From positions 1 through 64,000 of the forward strand of contig JAVBOH010000005.1 of NCBI GenBank assembly GCA_031550725.1: a stretch of DNA of 64,000 bases. Reading direction: 5' to 3'. Under the pieces are notes generated by a model. It was given only the letters and a program-made list of their open reading frames with translations, was not told the DNA's origin and did not search any database. The position numbers and the translations under genes are program-made. The DNA comes from UBA946 sp031550725 (GTDB taxonomy: Bacteria > Bacillota > Clostridia > Oscillospirales > Ruminococcaceae). This document shows, piece after piece, positions 9,343-17,747 of the stretch (positions within the stretch are counted from its first letter, which is position 1; each line of letters begins with the position of its first letter).

Positions 9343-9975
9343 CTATATTTCATTTGTTGCTGCAAGTAGTTTTTGTGTCGCATTATAAATGTCAGCCTGT
9401 GCAAAAATTGCAGATATAACAGCAACACCACATATTCCACTTCCCTTTAAAAGCATTATGTTGCCCTTATTTATACCACCAATCGCTACAACAGGAATTT
9501 TTACTGAATTACATATTTCTGTTAAAGTTTCAATTGACACACTGTCAGCATCACCCTTTGAAGATGTCGAAAATACAGCACCAACACCAATATAATCAGC
9601 ACCATCAGCCTGTGCTTTAAGTGCCTGCTCAACGGTTTGTGCTGATACTCCAAGAATTTTGTCACTGCCAATAAGCTTGCGAACAGCTTTTGCATTCATG
9701 TCACTTTGTCCGATATGAATACCATCAGCATCTGATTTTATTGCAACTTCTACGTTATCGTTTATAACAAACGGAACGTTATATTTGTCTGTAATAGCTT
9801 TTATTTTGAGTGATTCTACCCAAAATGCAATATCATCAAGCTCTTTTTCACGAAGCTGAATAAAAGTTGCACCGCCCTTGATTGCAGCTTCAACCATACC
9901 CTCAAGCTTGTTTTCATGGATAAGATTTCTGTCAGTTACAGCATATAATTTCAAAGAATTTCTATCTAACTTCAA
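9343..9975 (-). CDS. thiE: Thiamine phosphate synthase ThiE
   Basis: 210 residues, a TIM barrel. It couples HMP pyrophosphate with thiazole phosphate to make thiamine phosphate. Diagnostic motifs are GATFIQLREKELD, GIHIGQSDM, GVGAVFSTSSK and VVAIGGINKGNI. The most plausible start is the TTG at 9975, since GGATGG lies 8 nt upstream within the thiM 3' end. The two genes therefore overlap by 14 nt, indicating translational coupling. Confidence 0.95.
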   Translation of the reverse strand: MKLDRNSLKLYAVTDRNLIHENKLEGMVEAAIKGGATFIQLREKELDDIAFWVESLKIKAITDKYNVPFVINDNVEVAIKSDADGIHIGQSDMNAKAVRKLIGSDKILGVSAQTVEQALKAQADGADYIGVGAVFSTSSKGDADSVSIETLTEICNSVKIPVVAIGGINKGNIMLLKGSGICGVAVISAIFAQADIYNATQKLLAATNEI

Positions 9976-10786
9976 CTTTCATACCATCCTTTAAAATGTC
10001 ATAATTCATCTTACTCATAAAGTCAATCAGCAAGGTTTTGTATGTACTTGTGCCACCGTCAATTTCACATAATCTCTTGTATACTTTTTCACCACTTAAG
10101 CCAAATGCAGAAAAAGCACAAGCAGTCGCATCAAGAATATTATCATAATTTGCTGATGCAAATGCACCGAGTATTGCTGAAAGCATACATCCAGTTCCAC
10201 TAACCATGCTCATCATGGAATGTCCGTTTTTGATTATGTATGTCTTGTTTCCATCAGTTACAATATCGGTTGCACCAGATATTGCAATAATAGAGCCTGT
10301 TGTTTTAGCAAGTGATTTAGCCATATTTATCGTACTGTCAATGTTATCGTTTGTGATGACATCTTCATCGGAAACATCAACACCCTTTGTGCTAGAGATT
10401 CCGCTTGCTAGAAATTTTATTTCTGATACATTTCCTCTGATAACGGAGAATTTAACTTCCTTTAAAAGTGTTAAAGCAGTTTCATTTCTAAGCCTTGATG
10501 CACCTGCACCAACTGGGTCGAATATAACTGGATGAGAAAGCTCATTTGCCTTTTTGCCTGCTAAAATCATGGATTTTATAGTACGTTCATTGAGTGTACC
10601 CATGTTAATTACTGTTGCTTTGCATATTGATGTAATATCGCAAACCTCGGAAATTTCATCAGCCATAATCGGAGAGCCACCACAAGCAAGTACAATATTT
10701 GCACAATCATTTACAGTTACATAATTAGTTATTAAATGTACCAAAGGCACATTGCTTTTCACGTTTTCAAGTATATTTTCAAACAT
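9962..10786 (-). CDS. thiM: Hydroxyethylthiazole kinase ThiM
   Basis: 274 residues. It phosphorylates hydroxyethylthiazole, a salvage step. Family motifs include LITNYVTVNDCAN, MADE, NMGT, FDPVGAGASRLR and the catalytic SGTGCMLSAI. Together with ThiD and ThiE it makes a salvage route from HMP and thiazole to thiamine phosphate that does not need ThiC. It starts 14 nt downstream of the truncated thiC gene. Confidence 0.95.
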   Translation of the reverse strand: MFENILENVKSNVPLVHLITNYVTVNDCANIVLACGGSPIMADEISEVCDITSICKATVINMGTLNERTIKSMILAGKKANELSHPVIFDPVGAGASRLRNETALTLLKEVKFSVIRGNVSEIKFLASGISSTKGVDVSDEDVITNDNIDSTINMAKSLAKTTGSIIAISGATDIVTDGNKTYIIKNGHSMMSMVSGTGCMLSAILGAFASANYDNILDATACAFSAFGLSGEKVYKRLCEIDGGTSTYKTLLIDFMSKMNYDILKDGMKVEVR

Positions 10787-10800
10787 TTTGTACTCCCCTT

Positions 10801-11694
10801 TTATATCAGATTAATTTCTTCACCACCAAGAATTTTATTCATGTTTCGCACAGCACACATTTTCCCACACATTGTACAGCTGTCAGCATGCTCAGGCATT
10901 GATGATTTTCGGTAATCTCTTGCCTTTTCACCATCTATAGCAAGTTCAAACATAGTATCCCAGTCAAGCTTTGCCCTAGCAGTGCTCATTTTCCTGTCCC
11001 ATTCGTCAGCACCCTTTATTCCCTTTGCAATATCAGCAGCATGTGCAGCAATTCTTGATGCGATAAGTCCCTCTTTCATGTCGGAAACATCAGGTAATCT
11101 TAGATGTTCAGCAGGTGTTACATAGCATAAAAAGTCTGCACCGTTTGCAGCTGCAATAGCACCACCAATCGCACTTGTGATATGGTCATATCCAGGAGCA
11201 ATGTCAGTAACAAGAGGCCCTAAAACATAGAATGGCGCACCATGACAAAGTTTTTTCTCCATAACCATATTAGCTGCAATCTCGTTTAATGCCATGTGCC
11301 CAGGACCCTCAATCATGACTTGAACATCCTTTTCCCATGCTCTTTTTGTAAGCTCACCAAGAGTAATTAATTCCTCAATCTGAACGGCATCAGTTGCATC
11401 TGCAATACATCCAGGTCGGCATGCATCTCCAAGACTTAACGTTACATCATATTTTTGTGCAATTTCAAGCACCCTGTCATAATGCTCATAAAATGGATTT
11501 TCATTTCCTGTCATTACCATCCAACTAAAAAGCAGTGAACCACCTCTTGATATGATATTTGTAAGTCTTTTATTTTTCATAAAACGCTCAACTGTCTTTT
11601 TGTTAAGTCCTGCATGAATTGTCATAAAATCCACGCCATCTTTAGCATGTGCTTCAAACACATCAATGAATTTTTCTGAAGAAATGGATGCCAA
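10801..11694 (-). pseudogene. thiC: Phosphomethylpyrimidine synthase ThiC, 5' truncated
   Basis: 297 codons against the usual 420-430. What remains begins at SSEKFIDVFEAHAKDGVDFM and keeps FSWMVMTGNENPFYEH, SLGDACRPGC, MIEGPGHM, VLGPLVTDIAPGYDHI and the C-terminal iron-sulfur cluster motif CTMCGKMCAVR. The N-terminal domain of about 130 residues is missing. The only in-frame start is a TTG at 11694 without a convincing Shine-Dalgarno. The cut lies next to a hairpin (11709-11736) and repeat copy B. No TPP riboswitch (CUGAGA/ACCCUU-type core) is visible upstream, so it was lost with the 5' end. Confidence 0.85.
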
Positions 11695-11708
11695 ATCAAT
11701 ATCATAAT

Positions 11709-11736
11709 ATGGTGGTTAATATATGCACCACCATAG
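11709..11736. repeat. Inverted repeat at the thiC breakpoint
   Basis: TATGGTGGT and ACCACCATA form a 9-bp stem around a 10-nt loop. It lies between the thiC truncation point and repeat copy B. It may be a terminator or the end of the element that caused the lesion. Confidence 0.6.
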
Positions 11737-11768
11737 GCTTGACATCTCTATTTCCTTACATAAGTTTT
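11732..11768. repeat. 37-bp direct repeat, copy B
   Basis: This is the partner of 4670-4706, with four mismatches in 37 and the same orientation. It sits about 40 nt upstream of the truncated end of thiC. Confidence 0.75.
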
Positions 11769-11792
11769 TACTCATGCAATTCACACTTAATT

Positions 11793-12764
11793 TTATTCTA
11801 TACAAACTGCTCTTGCCATTTCTACAAACCTATTTTTTACACTTTCAGGTTTCATAATTTGAACATCACCACCAAACTGAAATACCCATCCAAAGAATGT
11901 TTTACTAGCACTTACTTCGACAACAGTTTTAAAGTATTCCTCAGATAATATTTCTGTATGTACATCCATTCCAAAGTGATCAATGACATTTTTCATTAAA
12001 GTATTTCTACACTTTAATGTTACAGTAAACATATCTTCATCATACATATGAAATACTGTTTTTACAAAACTTGTTATACTGAAATTATTAGCTTTAGGAA
12101 TACATGGACAATCCAATATTTCAACATTACACATCCGGTCTGTACGAAATGTAACAATTTTATTGTGTTTTACTGAATAACCAATTACATAATACTTATT
12201 ATCATCACATGTCATTCCATATGGACTAAATTTATATAGTTCACCACTATTACGAAGAACACGGTTTTTATTGTTATCGTACTCATAATATTGGAATGTA
12301 ATTTGTTTTTGACTATGTACAGCATTATGAATTCTGTCTATGACTTCATAAGTTTCCTCATTGCCTGATTTCATACGCCTTGCAAGGTAAATTTCTCTGC
12401 ATAATTCATCTGCTTCATATACACTTGTTAAATCTGAAAGTTTTTCAATTAACTCTGCACTTTTGCTTTGTGTTATAAACTGTGTTGATTCGACTACATC
12501 AACAAGCAGCTTTAATTCAGATAACGAAAATATACGATTATTGATATAATAACGGTTTTGTGAGCTCTTTATACATTGAACATCAACACCAAATTCTATT
12601 AGCTGTTCAATATCAGATATTACCGTCTTACGAAAAGCGGATATACCGTTACTCTCGAGCTGTGAAATAATCTGCTTTATTGTTAAGTAATGCTCTTTAT
12701 CAGTTTGCTCAAGTAGTATTTTATACATATATAGAATTCTTGCTTTTGTCTGCGATGCTGGCAC
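11793..12764 (-). CDS. WYL-domain transcriptional regulator (YafY-like)
   Basis: About 323 residues. The N-terminal winged helix (ARILYMYKILLEQTDKE, with RKTVISDIEQL as recognition helix) is followed by a linker, a WYL domain (about 145-215, with ITFQYYEYD, YKFSPYGMTC, YYVIGYSVKH and FRTDRM) and a C-terminal WCX extension. Such proteins bind DNA and respond to nucleic-acid or nucleotide ligands. The start is taken as the GTG at 12764, 11 nt after AAGGAG; the GTG at 12776 is too close to that site. It is not obviously linked to its neighbours. Confidence 0.85.
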   Translation of the reverse strand: MPASQTKARILYMYKILLEQTDKEHYLTIKQIISQLESNGISAFRKTVISDIEQLIEFGVDVQCIKSSQNRYYINNRIFSLSELKLLVDVVESTQFITQSKSAELIEKLSDLTSVYEADELCREIYLARRMKSGNEETYEVIDRIHNAVHSQKQITFQYYEYDNNKNRVLRNSGELYKFSPYGMTCDDNKYYVIGYSVKHNKIVTFRTDRMCNVEILDCPCIPKANNFSITSFVKTVFHMYDEDMFTVTLKCRNTLMKNVIDHFGMDVHTEILSEEYFKTVVEVSASKTFFGWVFQFGGDVQIMKPESVKNRFVEMARAVCIE

Positions 12765-12817
12765 TATAATCACCACTCCTTATGTTTAATTGGAATTTAT
12801 GATGTTCCTAGAACTTA

Positions 12818-12855
12818 AGCGATATAACTTATTTTTTAAATAAAGTCATATCGCT
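12818..12855 (-). terminator. Hairpin downstream of the ABC operon
   Basis: The arms at 12818-12830 and 12843-12855 match at 12 of 13 positions around an A/T loop. It lies between the end of the ABC genes and the WYL gene. The rest of 12777-13002 shows no gene. Confidence 0.6.
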
Positions 12856-13002
12856 ATATACTAGAAGATAATACTATTCTATCAGAATATAGTAAAAAAT
12901 ACAAGTTGGAAATAGATAAACCACATATTATTATAACTTTTTTATTTCAAAGTCAAGAAATTAAACAAATGGCATTATCTCACATATACCTTGATGTACA
13001 AA

Positions 13003-13818
13003 TTAAATCAAATCTTTTTTTCTTAGTATAGCATTTCCAACTGCACCAAGTCCAAAACTAAACATACCTCCACCAGCTAAGCACAACACAACATTTATAA
13101 TTGTTGCATCAAGTGGTGTTAACATTGGTATCATCATAAACAGAAACATTCCTACCATAAGTGACAGTAAAATTGAAAGCCATGTTTTTTGCTTTGCAAC
13201 AATACTCATAACAAGATAGATTGGAACAAAGACTGCCATTAGTATTATTTTTGAAAGCAAACACATTACTATTCCACCTGCACTGGCAGCTCCAATGTCA
13301 AAGGATAATCCAGAAATAGCACCACCAAGCATAGCACCGATAAAAAATGTCAAAATCATACATGCACCACAAACAAAACATATCAATGTTTTAGAAATAA
13401 TATAATCCGTTTTCTTTCCACGAACAGTAAACAAATTTTTAGAGTATCCACTTTTGAAATCATCAGAAACAAAGATACAAACAAAAACTGCAGCTAAAAA
13501 GTAAATCAGATTGATATTGCACATACTTGTTAAATCCATAGACATAGCTGAATCTGTATTACTTAATGAACCAATGGCTTGCCATGTATTTTCAAAAGCT
13601 TCAATAGTTGTTTCTACACCAGTTTGCTGATTTATAGTTGTAGTACCTGCCATCATTGTAGTCATTACAAATACAAGAATTGGAATAATTAACGAAGTAC
13701 CTATCATGATATAGAATATTGGAGATATGAACATCCGACAGAAGTCTACTGATAACATACTTTTTAATCTTTCCCCAAAACTTATTGCTTCAAATTTATC
13801 TTTATTTGTTGCTTTCAC
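13003..13818 (-). CDS. ABC-2 type permease, second of a pair
   Basis: 271 residues. After a cytoplasmic N-terminal stretch (FGERLKSMLSVDFCRMFISP) come six membrane segments (about 33-55, 98-120, 143-165, 175-200, 206-227 and 232-252). The first extracytoplasmic loop contains TTINQQTGVE. It is a paralogue of the permease at 14835-15656; both share SMLxVDFxRxFxSPxFYI and KSGYxKxLFT. With the ATPase at 13820 it should form an exporter of the lantibiotic-resistance type. It starts 1 nt after the ATPase stop codon. Confidence 0.85.
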   Translation of the reverse strand: MKATNKDKFEAISFGERLKSMLSVDFCRMFISPIFYIMIGTSLIIPILVFVMTTMMAGTTTINQQTGVETTIEAFENTWQAIGSLSNTDSAMSMDLTSMCNINLIYFLAAVFVCIFVSDDFKSGYSKNLFTVRGKKTDYIISKTLICFVCGACMILTFFIGAMLGGAISGLSFDIGAASAGGIVMCLLSKIILMAVFVPIYLVMSIVAKQKTWLSILLSLMVGMFLFMMIPMLTPLDATIINVVLCLAGGGMFSFGLGAVGNAILRKKDLI

Positions 13819-13819
13819 G

Positions 13820-14725
13820 TTATCTTCCCCCTTTTTTATCCATCAAATCGATATAATATTCTTCCAATCCGATTTTAGCTGTTATTATTTCACTAATGAG
13901 AATTCCATTTTCGTATAGATAAGACACAATATCCTCAGGGCTTACAGCATTATCATAAACACGGATATATTCATTCACTTCCTCAACATGCGAATATTTG
14001 TAAGTGACTAGTGCTTTAGCCTTACTTTTCTCGTTTGTCTGGAATGCGATATATGTACGACAATCTGCATCTAATTCTTTGGCTGTCATTTCTTTAACCA
14101 TTTTACCATTACGAACAATTCCGTAATGTGTAGCAATTTTTTCGAGTTCGCTCAAAATATGAGAAGATATAACAACGGTACATTGATATTCCTGCGTAAT
14201 ATCCACAAGAACATCTCTCATAATTCTCATACCATCTGCATCAAGACCATTAATTGGCTCATCTAGTACAAGCAAAGTTGGGTTTCCAAGAAGTGCCATG
14301 GCAATGCCAATTCTTTGTTTCATACCCAATGAACAATTTTTATATTTGTTAGAAGCAGCACCCTCCATTCTAACCATTCTTAAAACTTTTACAACTTCTT
14401 CGTTGGGCTTTTCTAGATTTAAATTAGCTGCTTGCAGCATCATGTTATTCCAAACACTCAAGTTTTGAAAACAACCAGGTGATTCAATAAGCACTCCAAT
14501 CTTCGCTTTTACATCACCGTCCATGTAATCTCTGCCAAACAACTTAATCTGCCCTTCAGTTGGTAACATAAGTCCACATATCAGTTTTTCTGTCGTTGAT
14601 TTTCCACTGCCATTTTCACCTATAAAACCATAAATAGCTCCCTTTGGAACTGTCATGTTTAGTCCATTAACAGCTTGCTTCTGACCAAAGCTTTTTGTTA
14701 AGTTTGTAATTTCTATTGCATTCAT
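13820..14725 (-). CDS. ABC transporter ATPase, lantibiotic-resistance type, second of a pair
   Basis: 301 residues from MNAIEITNLTKSFG. Walker A is GFIGENGSGKST, the signature is CSLGMKQRIG and Walker B is LLVLDEPINGLD. The C-terminal extension of about 90 residues ends GLEEYYIDLMDKKGGR, as in NisF/BcrA-like ATPases. The start at 14725 is chosen by alignment with the paralogue at 16560 and by AGGGAGG 12 nt upstream; a longer frame to 14749 reads through the upstream hairpin and is unlikely to be native. Confidence 0.9.
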   Translation of the reverse strand: MNAIEITNLTKSFGQKQAVNGLNMTVPKGAIYGFIGENGSGKSTTEKLICGLMLPTEGQIKLFGRDYMDGDVKAKIGVLIESPGCFQNLSVWNNMMLQAANLNLEKPNEEVVKVLRMVRMEGAASNKYKNCSLGMKQRIGIAMALLGNPTLLVLDEPINGLDADGMRIMRDVLVDITQEYQCTVVISSHILSELEKIATHYGIVRNGKMVKEMTAKELDADCRTYIAFQTNEKSKAKALVTYKYSHVEEVNEYIRVYDNAVSPEDIVSYLYENGILISEIITAKIGLEEYYIDLMDKKGGR

Positions 14726-14730
14726 TTTAT

Positions 14731-14778
14731 GCCCATGCCTCCCTGTCACAAAGCCCTATGAAATTTTCTTGCATGGGC
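14731..14778 (-). promoter_or_regulatory. GCCCATGC/GCATGGGC hairpin before an ABC ATPase
   Basis: Perfect 8-bp arms at 14731-14738 and 14771-14778 enclose a 32-nt loop that includes the Shine-Dalgarno of the ATPase gene. The same arms, with a similar loop (AGGGCTTT in the middle), occur at 18821-18866 before the histidine kinase gene. It may control translation or be a short interspersed repeat. Confidence 0.55.
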
Positions 14779-14834
14779 TCGTATATTATTTTATTAGTAT
14801 TTTTAATATGTTCCAAACTCTTAAACACCTCCTA

Positions 14835-15656
14835 TCAATATACATCGCTATTTTTAAGAATTCGTGTACCAAGCATATTATAAATAACTGTCCAAATGGC
14901 AGAAACAAAAAGGCATACGAACACAGTCATAATATTACTTGTAAGACATGCATATACAGAAGATCCATACAAGAAAATATTTAGCAAAGTGGAATTTCCA
15001 ACTATTGCAGCAGCACCGATAATCAGTATACCTGTGCCGAAAAAGAACGAGGATACGATTGAAACTCCAAAATATCTTCTAAAAATAATATTGAGGAAAG
15101 TATATAAGCTTGCCCAGCCTAAGCTCATTATGATTTTGCCAAGAATTGCAAAAACCAACGAGCTTACATTGATTTCAAATGATACTCCAACAAGAAGTCC
15201 TGAAACTACTGTTCCAAGTAAATAAGTAATACACATACTCGCCATAGCGAACGCACTAACAACTGTTTTAGACATTACATAATCCTGTTTTTTGGCATGA
15301 GTAGTGAAAAGTTGTTTAACATATCCACTTTTATAGTCATGTCCGATAAAAATCGAAACCATAATTCCACCAAAAATGAATACCATATTCATATTTGCAT
15401 ATTCAGCTATATTGTTTACAACATATAACGGTGTTTGTGATGCTATCACTTGCCATGTATTTGTATATAGGGGTGATGTACCTTCGACGGTTTCCATACT
15501 GGTCATACTTAATACCATAGCAGGAATAATCGCAGCAATGGCTAGGAAAATATAAAACATTGGTGAATGAAACAGGCGATAAAAGTCAACACCCAGCATG
15601 CTCTTTAACCTTTGAACAAAGCTTGGCTTTTCGAATTTTAATTCGTGTGTGTACAT
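14835..15656 (-). CDS. ABC-2 type permease, first of a pair
   Basis: 273 residues with six predicted membrane segments (about 31-53, 89-110, 140-162, 170-193, 200-232 and 238-262). It has the same architecture and N-terminal motif (RLKSMLGVDFYRLFHSP) as the downstream permease, so the pair arose by duplication. The loop VEGTSPLYTNTW faces outward. It starts 1 nt after the ATPase gene at 15658 and probably pairs with it. The C-terminus ends GTRILKNSDVY. Confidence 0.85.
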   Translation of the reverse strand: MYTHELKFEKPSFVQRLKSMLGVDFYRLFHSPMFYIFLAIAAIIPAMVLSMTSMETVEGTSPLYTNTWQVIASQTPLYVVNNIAEYANMNMVFIFGGIMVSIFIGHDYKSGYVKQLFTTHAKKQDYVMSKTVVSAFAMASMCITYLLGTVVSGLLVGVSFEINVSSLVFAILGKIIMSLGWASLYTFLNIIFRRYFGVSIVSSFFFGTGILIIGAAAIVGNSTLLNIFLYGSSVYACLTSNIMTVFVCLFVSAIWTVIYNMLGTRILKNSDVY

Positions 15657-15657
15657 A

Positions 15658-16560
15658 TTATCCCTCCTCCTTTTCTGACATCAATTCAATATAATATTCT
15701 TCCAAACCAATTTTATTTTTCTTGATTTCACTAACGATGTGTCCGTTATTAAGCAGATATTCAACAATATCTTCTGTATCATTTATATCGTAAACACGCA
15801 GATATTCATCTTCTTCCCGAACATTTTCGAATTTCGTTTGAAGAACATTTTTAGCACCATTCATATCTTTTGTTTTAAGTGATACAAAGACTCTGGCTCT
15901 GCTTTCCATATCCTTTGCAGATATTTCACAAATCATTTTCCCTTGACGAATAATACCATAATGTGTTGCAATTTTTTCAAGCTCTCCTAGAATGTGCGAG
16001 GATATAAGTACAGTTGTAGCATGATTTTGTGTAATCTCGACGAGAATTTCCCTCATAACTCTCATGCCATCAACGTCTAATCCATTTATCGGTTCATCAA
16101 GGATTAACAAAGCAGGATTACCTAAAAGTGCCATTGCAATGCCAATTCGCTGTTTCATACCAAGTGAGCAGCTTTTGAATTTGATGTTAGCATTATCTGA
16201 CATCCGAACAATTTCAAGAACTCTTTGTATCTCATTATCAGGGGATTCAATATTTAGATTTATTGCCTGCATCATTAAATTCTGATACACACTAGAATTT
16301 GGGAAACAGCCAGCATTTTCAATTAAAGCACCAACTCTTACTCTTACTCCTGGATCAGTATAATCTCTGCCAAACAGCTTTATATCACCTGAATTTGGGA
16401 AAAGATGACCGCAGATTAGTTTCTCCGTAGTAGATTTTCCACTGCCATTTTCTCCGATAAAACCGTAAATTGCTCCAACTGGAACAGTCATATTCAAATG
16501 ATCAACAGCATACATTCCACGAAAACTTTTCGATAAATTCCTAATTTCAATGGCATTCAT
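15658..16560 (-). CDS. ABC transporter ATPase, lantibiotic-resistance type, first of a pair
   Basis: 300 residues. MNAIEIRNLSKSFRG leads into Walker A GFIGENGSGKST, signature CSLGMKQRIG and Walker B LLILDEPINGLD, followed by an H-loop (ISSHILGELEKIATHYG) and a C-terminal extension ending GLEEYYIELMSEKEEG. It is close to the ATPase at 13820 over its whole length. It leads the four-gene run ATPase-permease-ATPase-permease, lying downstream of a two-component system as BceRS- and NsrRS-type resistance loci do. Direct involvement in peptide resistance is inference. Confidence 0.9.
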   Translation of the reverse strand: MNAIEIRNLSKSFRGMYAVDHLNMTVPVGAIYGFIGENGSGKSTTEKLICGHLFPNSGDIKLFGRDYTDPGVRVRVGALIENAGCFPNSSVYQNLMMQAINLNIESPDNEIQRVLEIVRMSDNANIKFKSCSLGMKQRIGIAMALLGNPALLILDEPINGLDVDGMRVMREILVEITQNHATTVLISSHILGELEKIATHYGIIRQGKMICEISAKDMESRARVFVSLKTKDMNGAKNVLQTKFENVREEDEYLRVYDINDTEDIVEYLLNNGHIVSEIKKNKIGLEEYYIELMSEKEEG

Positions 16561-16612
16561 TTATTATCTTCCCCTTTTCATTACTAATACTACTCACATT
16601 TTAAAGCAATAG

Positions 16613-16634
16613 CGAAGTACAGTTTAATACTTCG
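16613..16634 (-). terminator. Weak hairpin between the helical-protein gene and the ABC operon
   Basis: CGAAGTAC and ATACTTCG pair at 7 of 8 positions with a 6-nt loop. There is no clear T-run, so it may attenuate rather than terminate. Confidence 0.4.
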
Positions 16635-16647
16635 TATTGATTATATT

Positions 16648-16950
16648 TTAATTTTTCTTCGCTGCTTCATAACGAGCATTAGCTGCAGCAGTTTTTTCTT
16701 TAGCCTCTGCAATCTTTATATCTCGCTTTTCCTGCTCTTGTTCTGCCCTTTGTGATGGACTTATATGTGCATCGTCCCAATTTTTCTTTGAATCAGCCTT
16801 TGCTTTTGCTAAAGTGTTATGAAATTTATTTTCCTCGAAATTTGCTTTTGATTCTGCTTTTACCTGCTCGAATTGTGCTTTATCAACCTCTTTCTGTGAC
16901 TTAGCTGATTCCTTCATGTCTTCAAATGATTTTTTCAAAAAATTCTCCAT
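16648..16950 (-). CDS. Small charged helical protein, target of promoter box A
   Basis: 100 residues, almost all predicted helix and very rich in K, E and A (KAQFEQVKAESKANFEENK, EAKEKTAAANARYEAAKKN), with no signal peptide or membrane segment. No family is recognised; composition resembles LEA-like or coiled-coil stress proteins. A triple CAAAC box lies about 115 nt upstream, so it is probably induced with the neighbouring envelope genes. Shine-Dalgarno AAAGG and ATG are well spaced. Confidence 0.6.
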   Translation of the reverse strand: MENFLKKSFEDMKESAKSQKEVDKAQFEQVKAESKANFEENKFHNTLAKAKADSKKNWDDAHISPSQRAEQEQEKRDIKIAEAKEKTAAANARYEAAKKN

Positions 16951-17042
16951 TGTAATACACCTTTAACCTTTCAATATTTACATATTTTTAATTATCATTT
17001 TTTGCTTAGGATTTGTATTGCTGCTGAACTAACCATTCAATA

Positions 17043-17110
17043 AACATATTATATTGTACTAATGTTTGTGAAAGGTTTGCGAATTGTTTGAGTTTTATTA
17101 ATTTGATATT
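17043..17110 (-). promoter_or_regulatory. Regulon promoter A: triple CAAAC box
   Basis: On the minus strand three CAAAC units (plus-strand GTTTG at 17064, 17075 and 17086) are spaced exactly 11 bp apart. They are preceded by AATTAATAAAACT and followed after 15 nt by TATGTT (17043-17048) at the -10 position. The same layout is found at 20642, 21115, 23586 and 26597. It drives the helical protein gene and perhaps, by read-through, the ABC genes. Confidence 0.75.
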
Positions 17111-17170
17111 TTTAATGTTTTTTTATCTGTAGCTTTTCCAAAATAGGTATCAGATTTCTAAAAGTAAATA

Positions 17171-17206
17171 AAAAATGCCATCAGCAATTAAACCGATAGC
17201 ATTTTT
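17171..17206 (-). terminator. Terminator after the two-component operon
   Basis: AAAAATGCCATC and GATAGCATTTTT pair over 12 bp with one G-T pair, and the minus-strand product ends in a T-run. It lies 2 nt after the stop codon of the 179-residue protein gene. Confidence 0.75.
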
Positions 17207-17207
17207 A

Positions 17208-17747
17208 TTATAATAAACTATTACCCTTTTTACAAATTTCATCAATCTCATCACGCTTTTTATCTATAAGAATACCCATTTCTTCTTCATCAATTTTATA
17301 AAGCTTTTTATAAGTTGGGAATGCAAATCCCCACAAGGTAAAAGCAGGAACTGCAAGAATTATTCCAAGCCATATAATCGGATTTGCAGCAGTCATGCAA
17401 AACACTGAACCTGCCATAAATGCAGTACCAACAACACCAATTCCAATCGACCATGCAGTCGCTTTACTTGTCTTAGAATTTTCAAGTGTGTCAATTTCTT
17501 TCATGCAAGCCTCATAATTTCGCTCTAAACGAGTTAGCTCCGTTTTGTTTATAATTTTACGGTCACGCTTTAGCTTGATTATGGTTTTGCCATGAATACC
17601 TGATATGCTTGGTGGTGAATTTTCATCTATAATCCATCCGAAATTTTCGTATCCATCTAAATACTGCGAGATTTGTGATTTATAGGCGATTATTTCTTTA
17701 TAATCATAGCTGACAAAATCACGTCCATTTGCAGCCACTCTATTCAT
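17208..17747 (-). CDS. Two-TM protein encoded with the two-component system
   Basis: 179 residues, no recognised family. A soluble N-terminal half (about 1-95, basic and helical) is followed by two hydrophobic segments (about 97-119 and 122-146) and a charged C-terminal helix (IDEEEMGILIDKKRDEIDEI). Its start codon overlaps the stop of the histidine kinase gene by 4 nt, so it is translated with the kinase. The context suggests an accessory or modulating partner of the kinase; that is inference. Confidence 0.6.
   Translation of the reverse strand: MNRVAANGRDFVSYDYKEIIAYKSQISQYLDGYENFGWIIDENSPPSISGIHGKTIIKLKRDRKIINKTELTRLERNYEACMKEIDTLENSKTSKATAWSIGIGVVGTAFMAGSVFCMTAANPIIWLGIILAVPAFTLWGFAFPTYKKLYKIDEEEMGILIDKKRDEIDEICKKGNSLL

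Noticed and set aside
11695..11792. Possible TPP riboswitch upstream of the thi genes
   Set aside because: No CUGAGA-type or ACC(C)-GAUC core is visible; only a simple hairpin and the 37-bp repeat are present.
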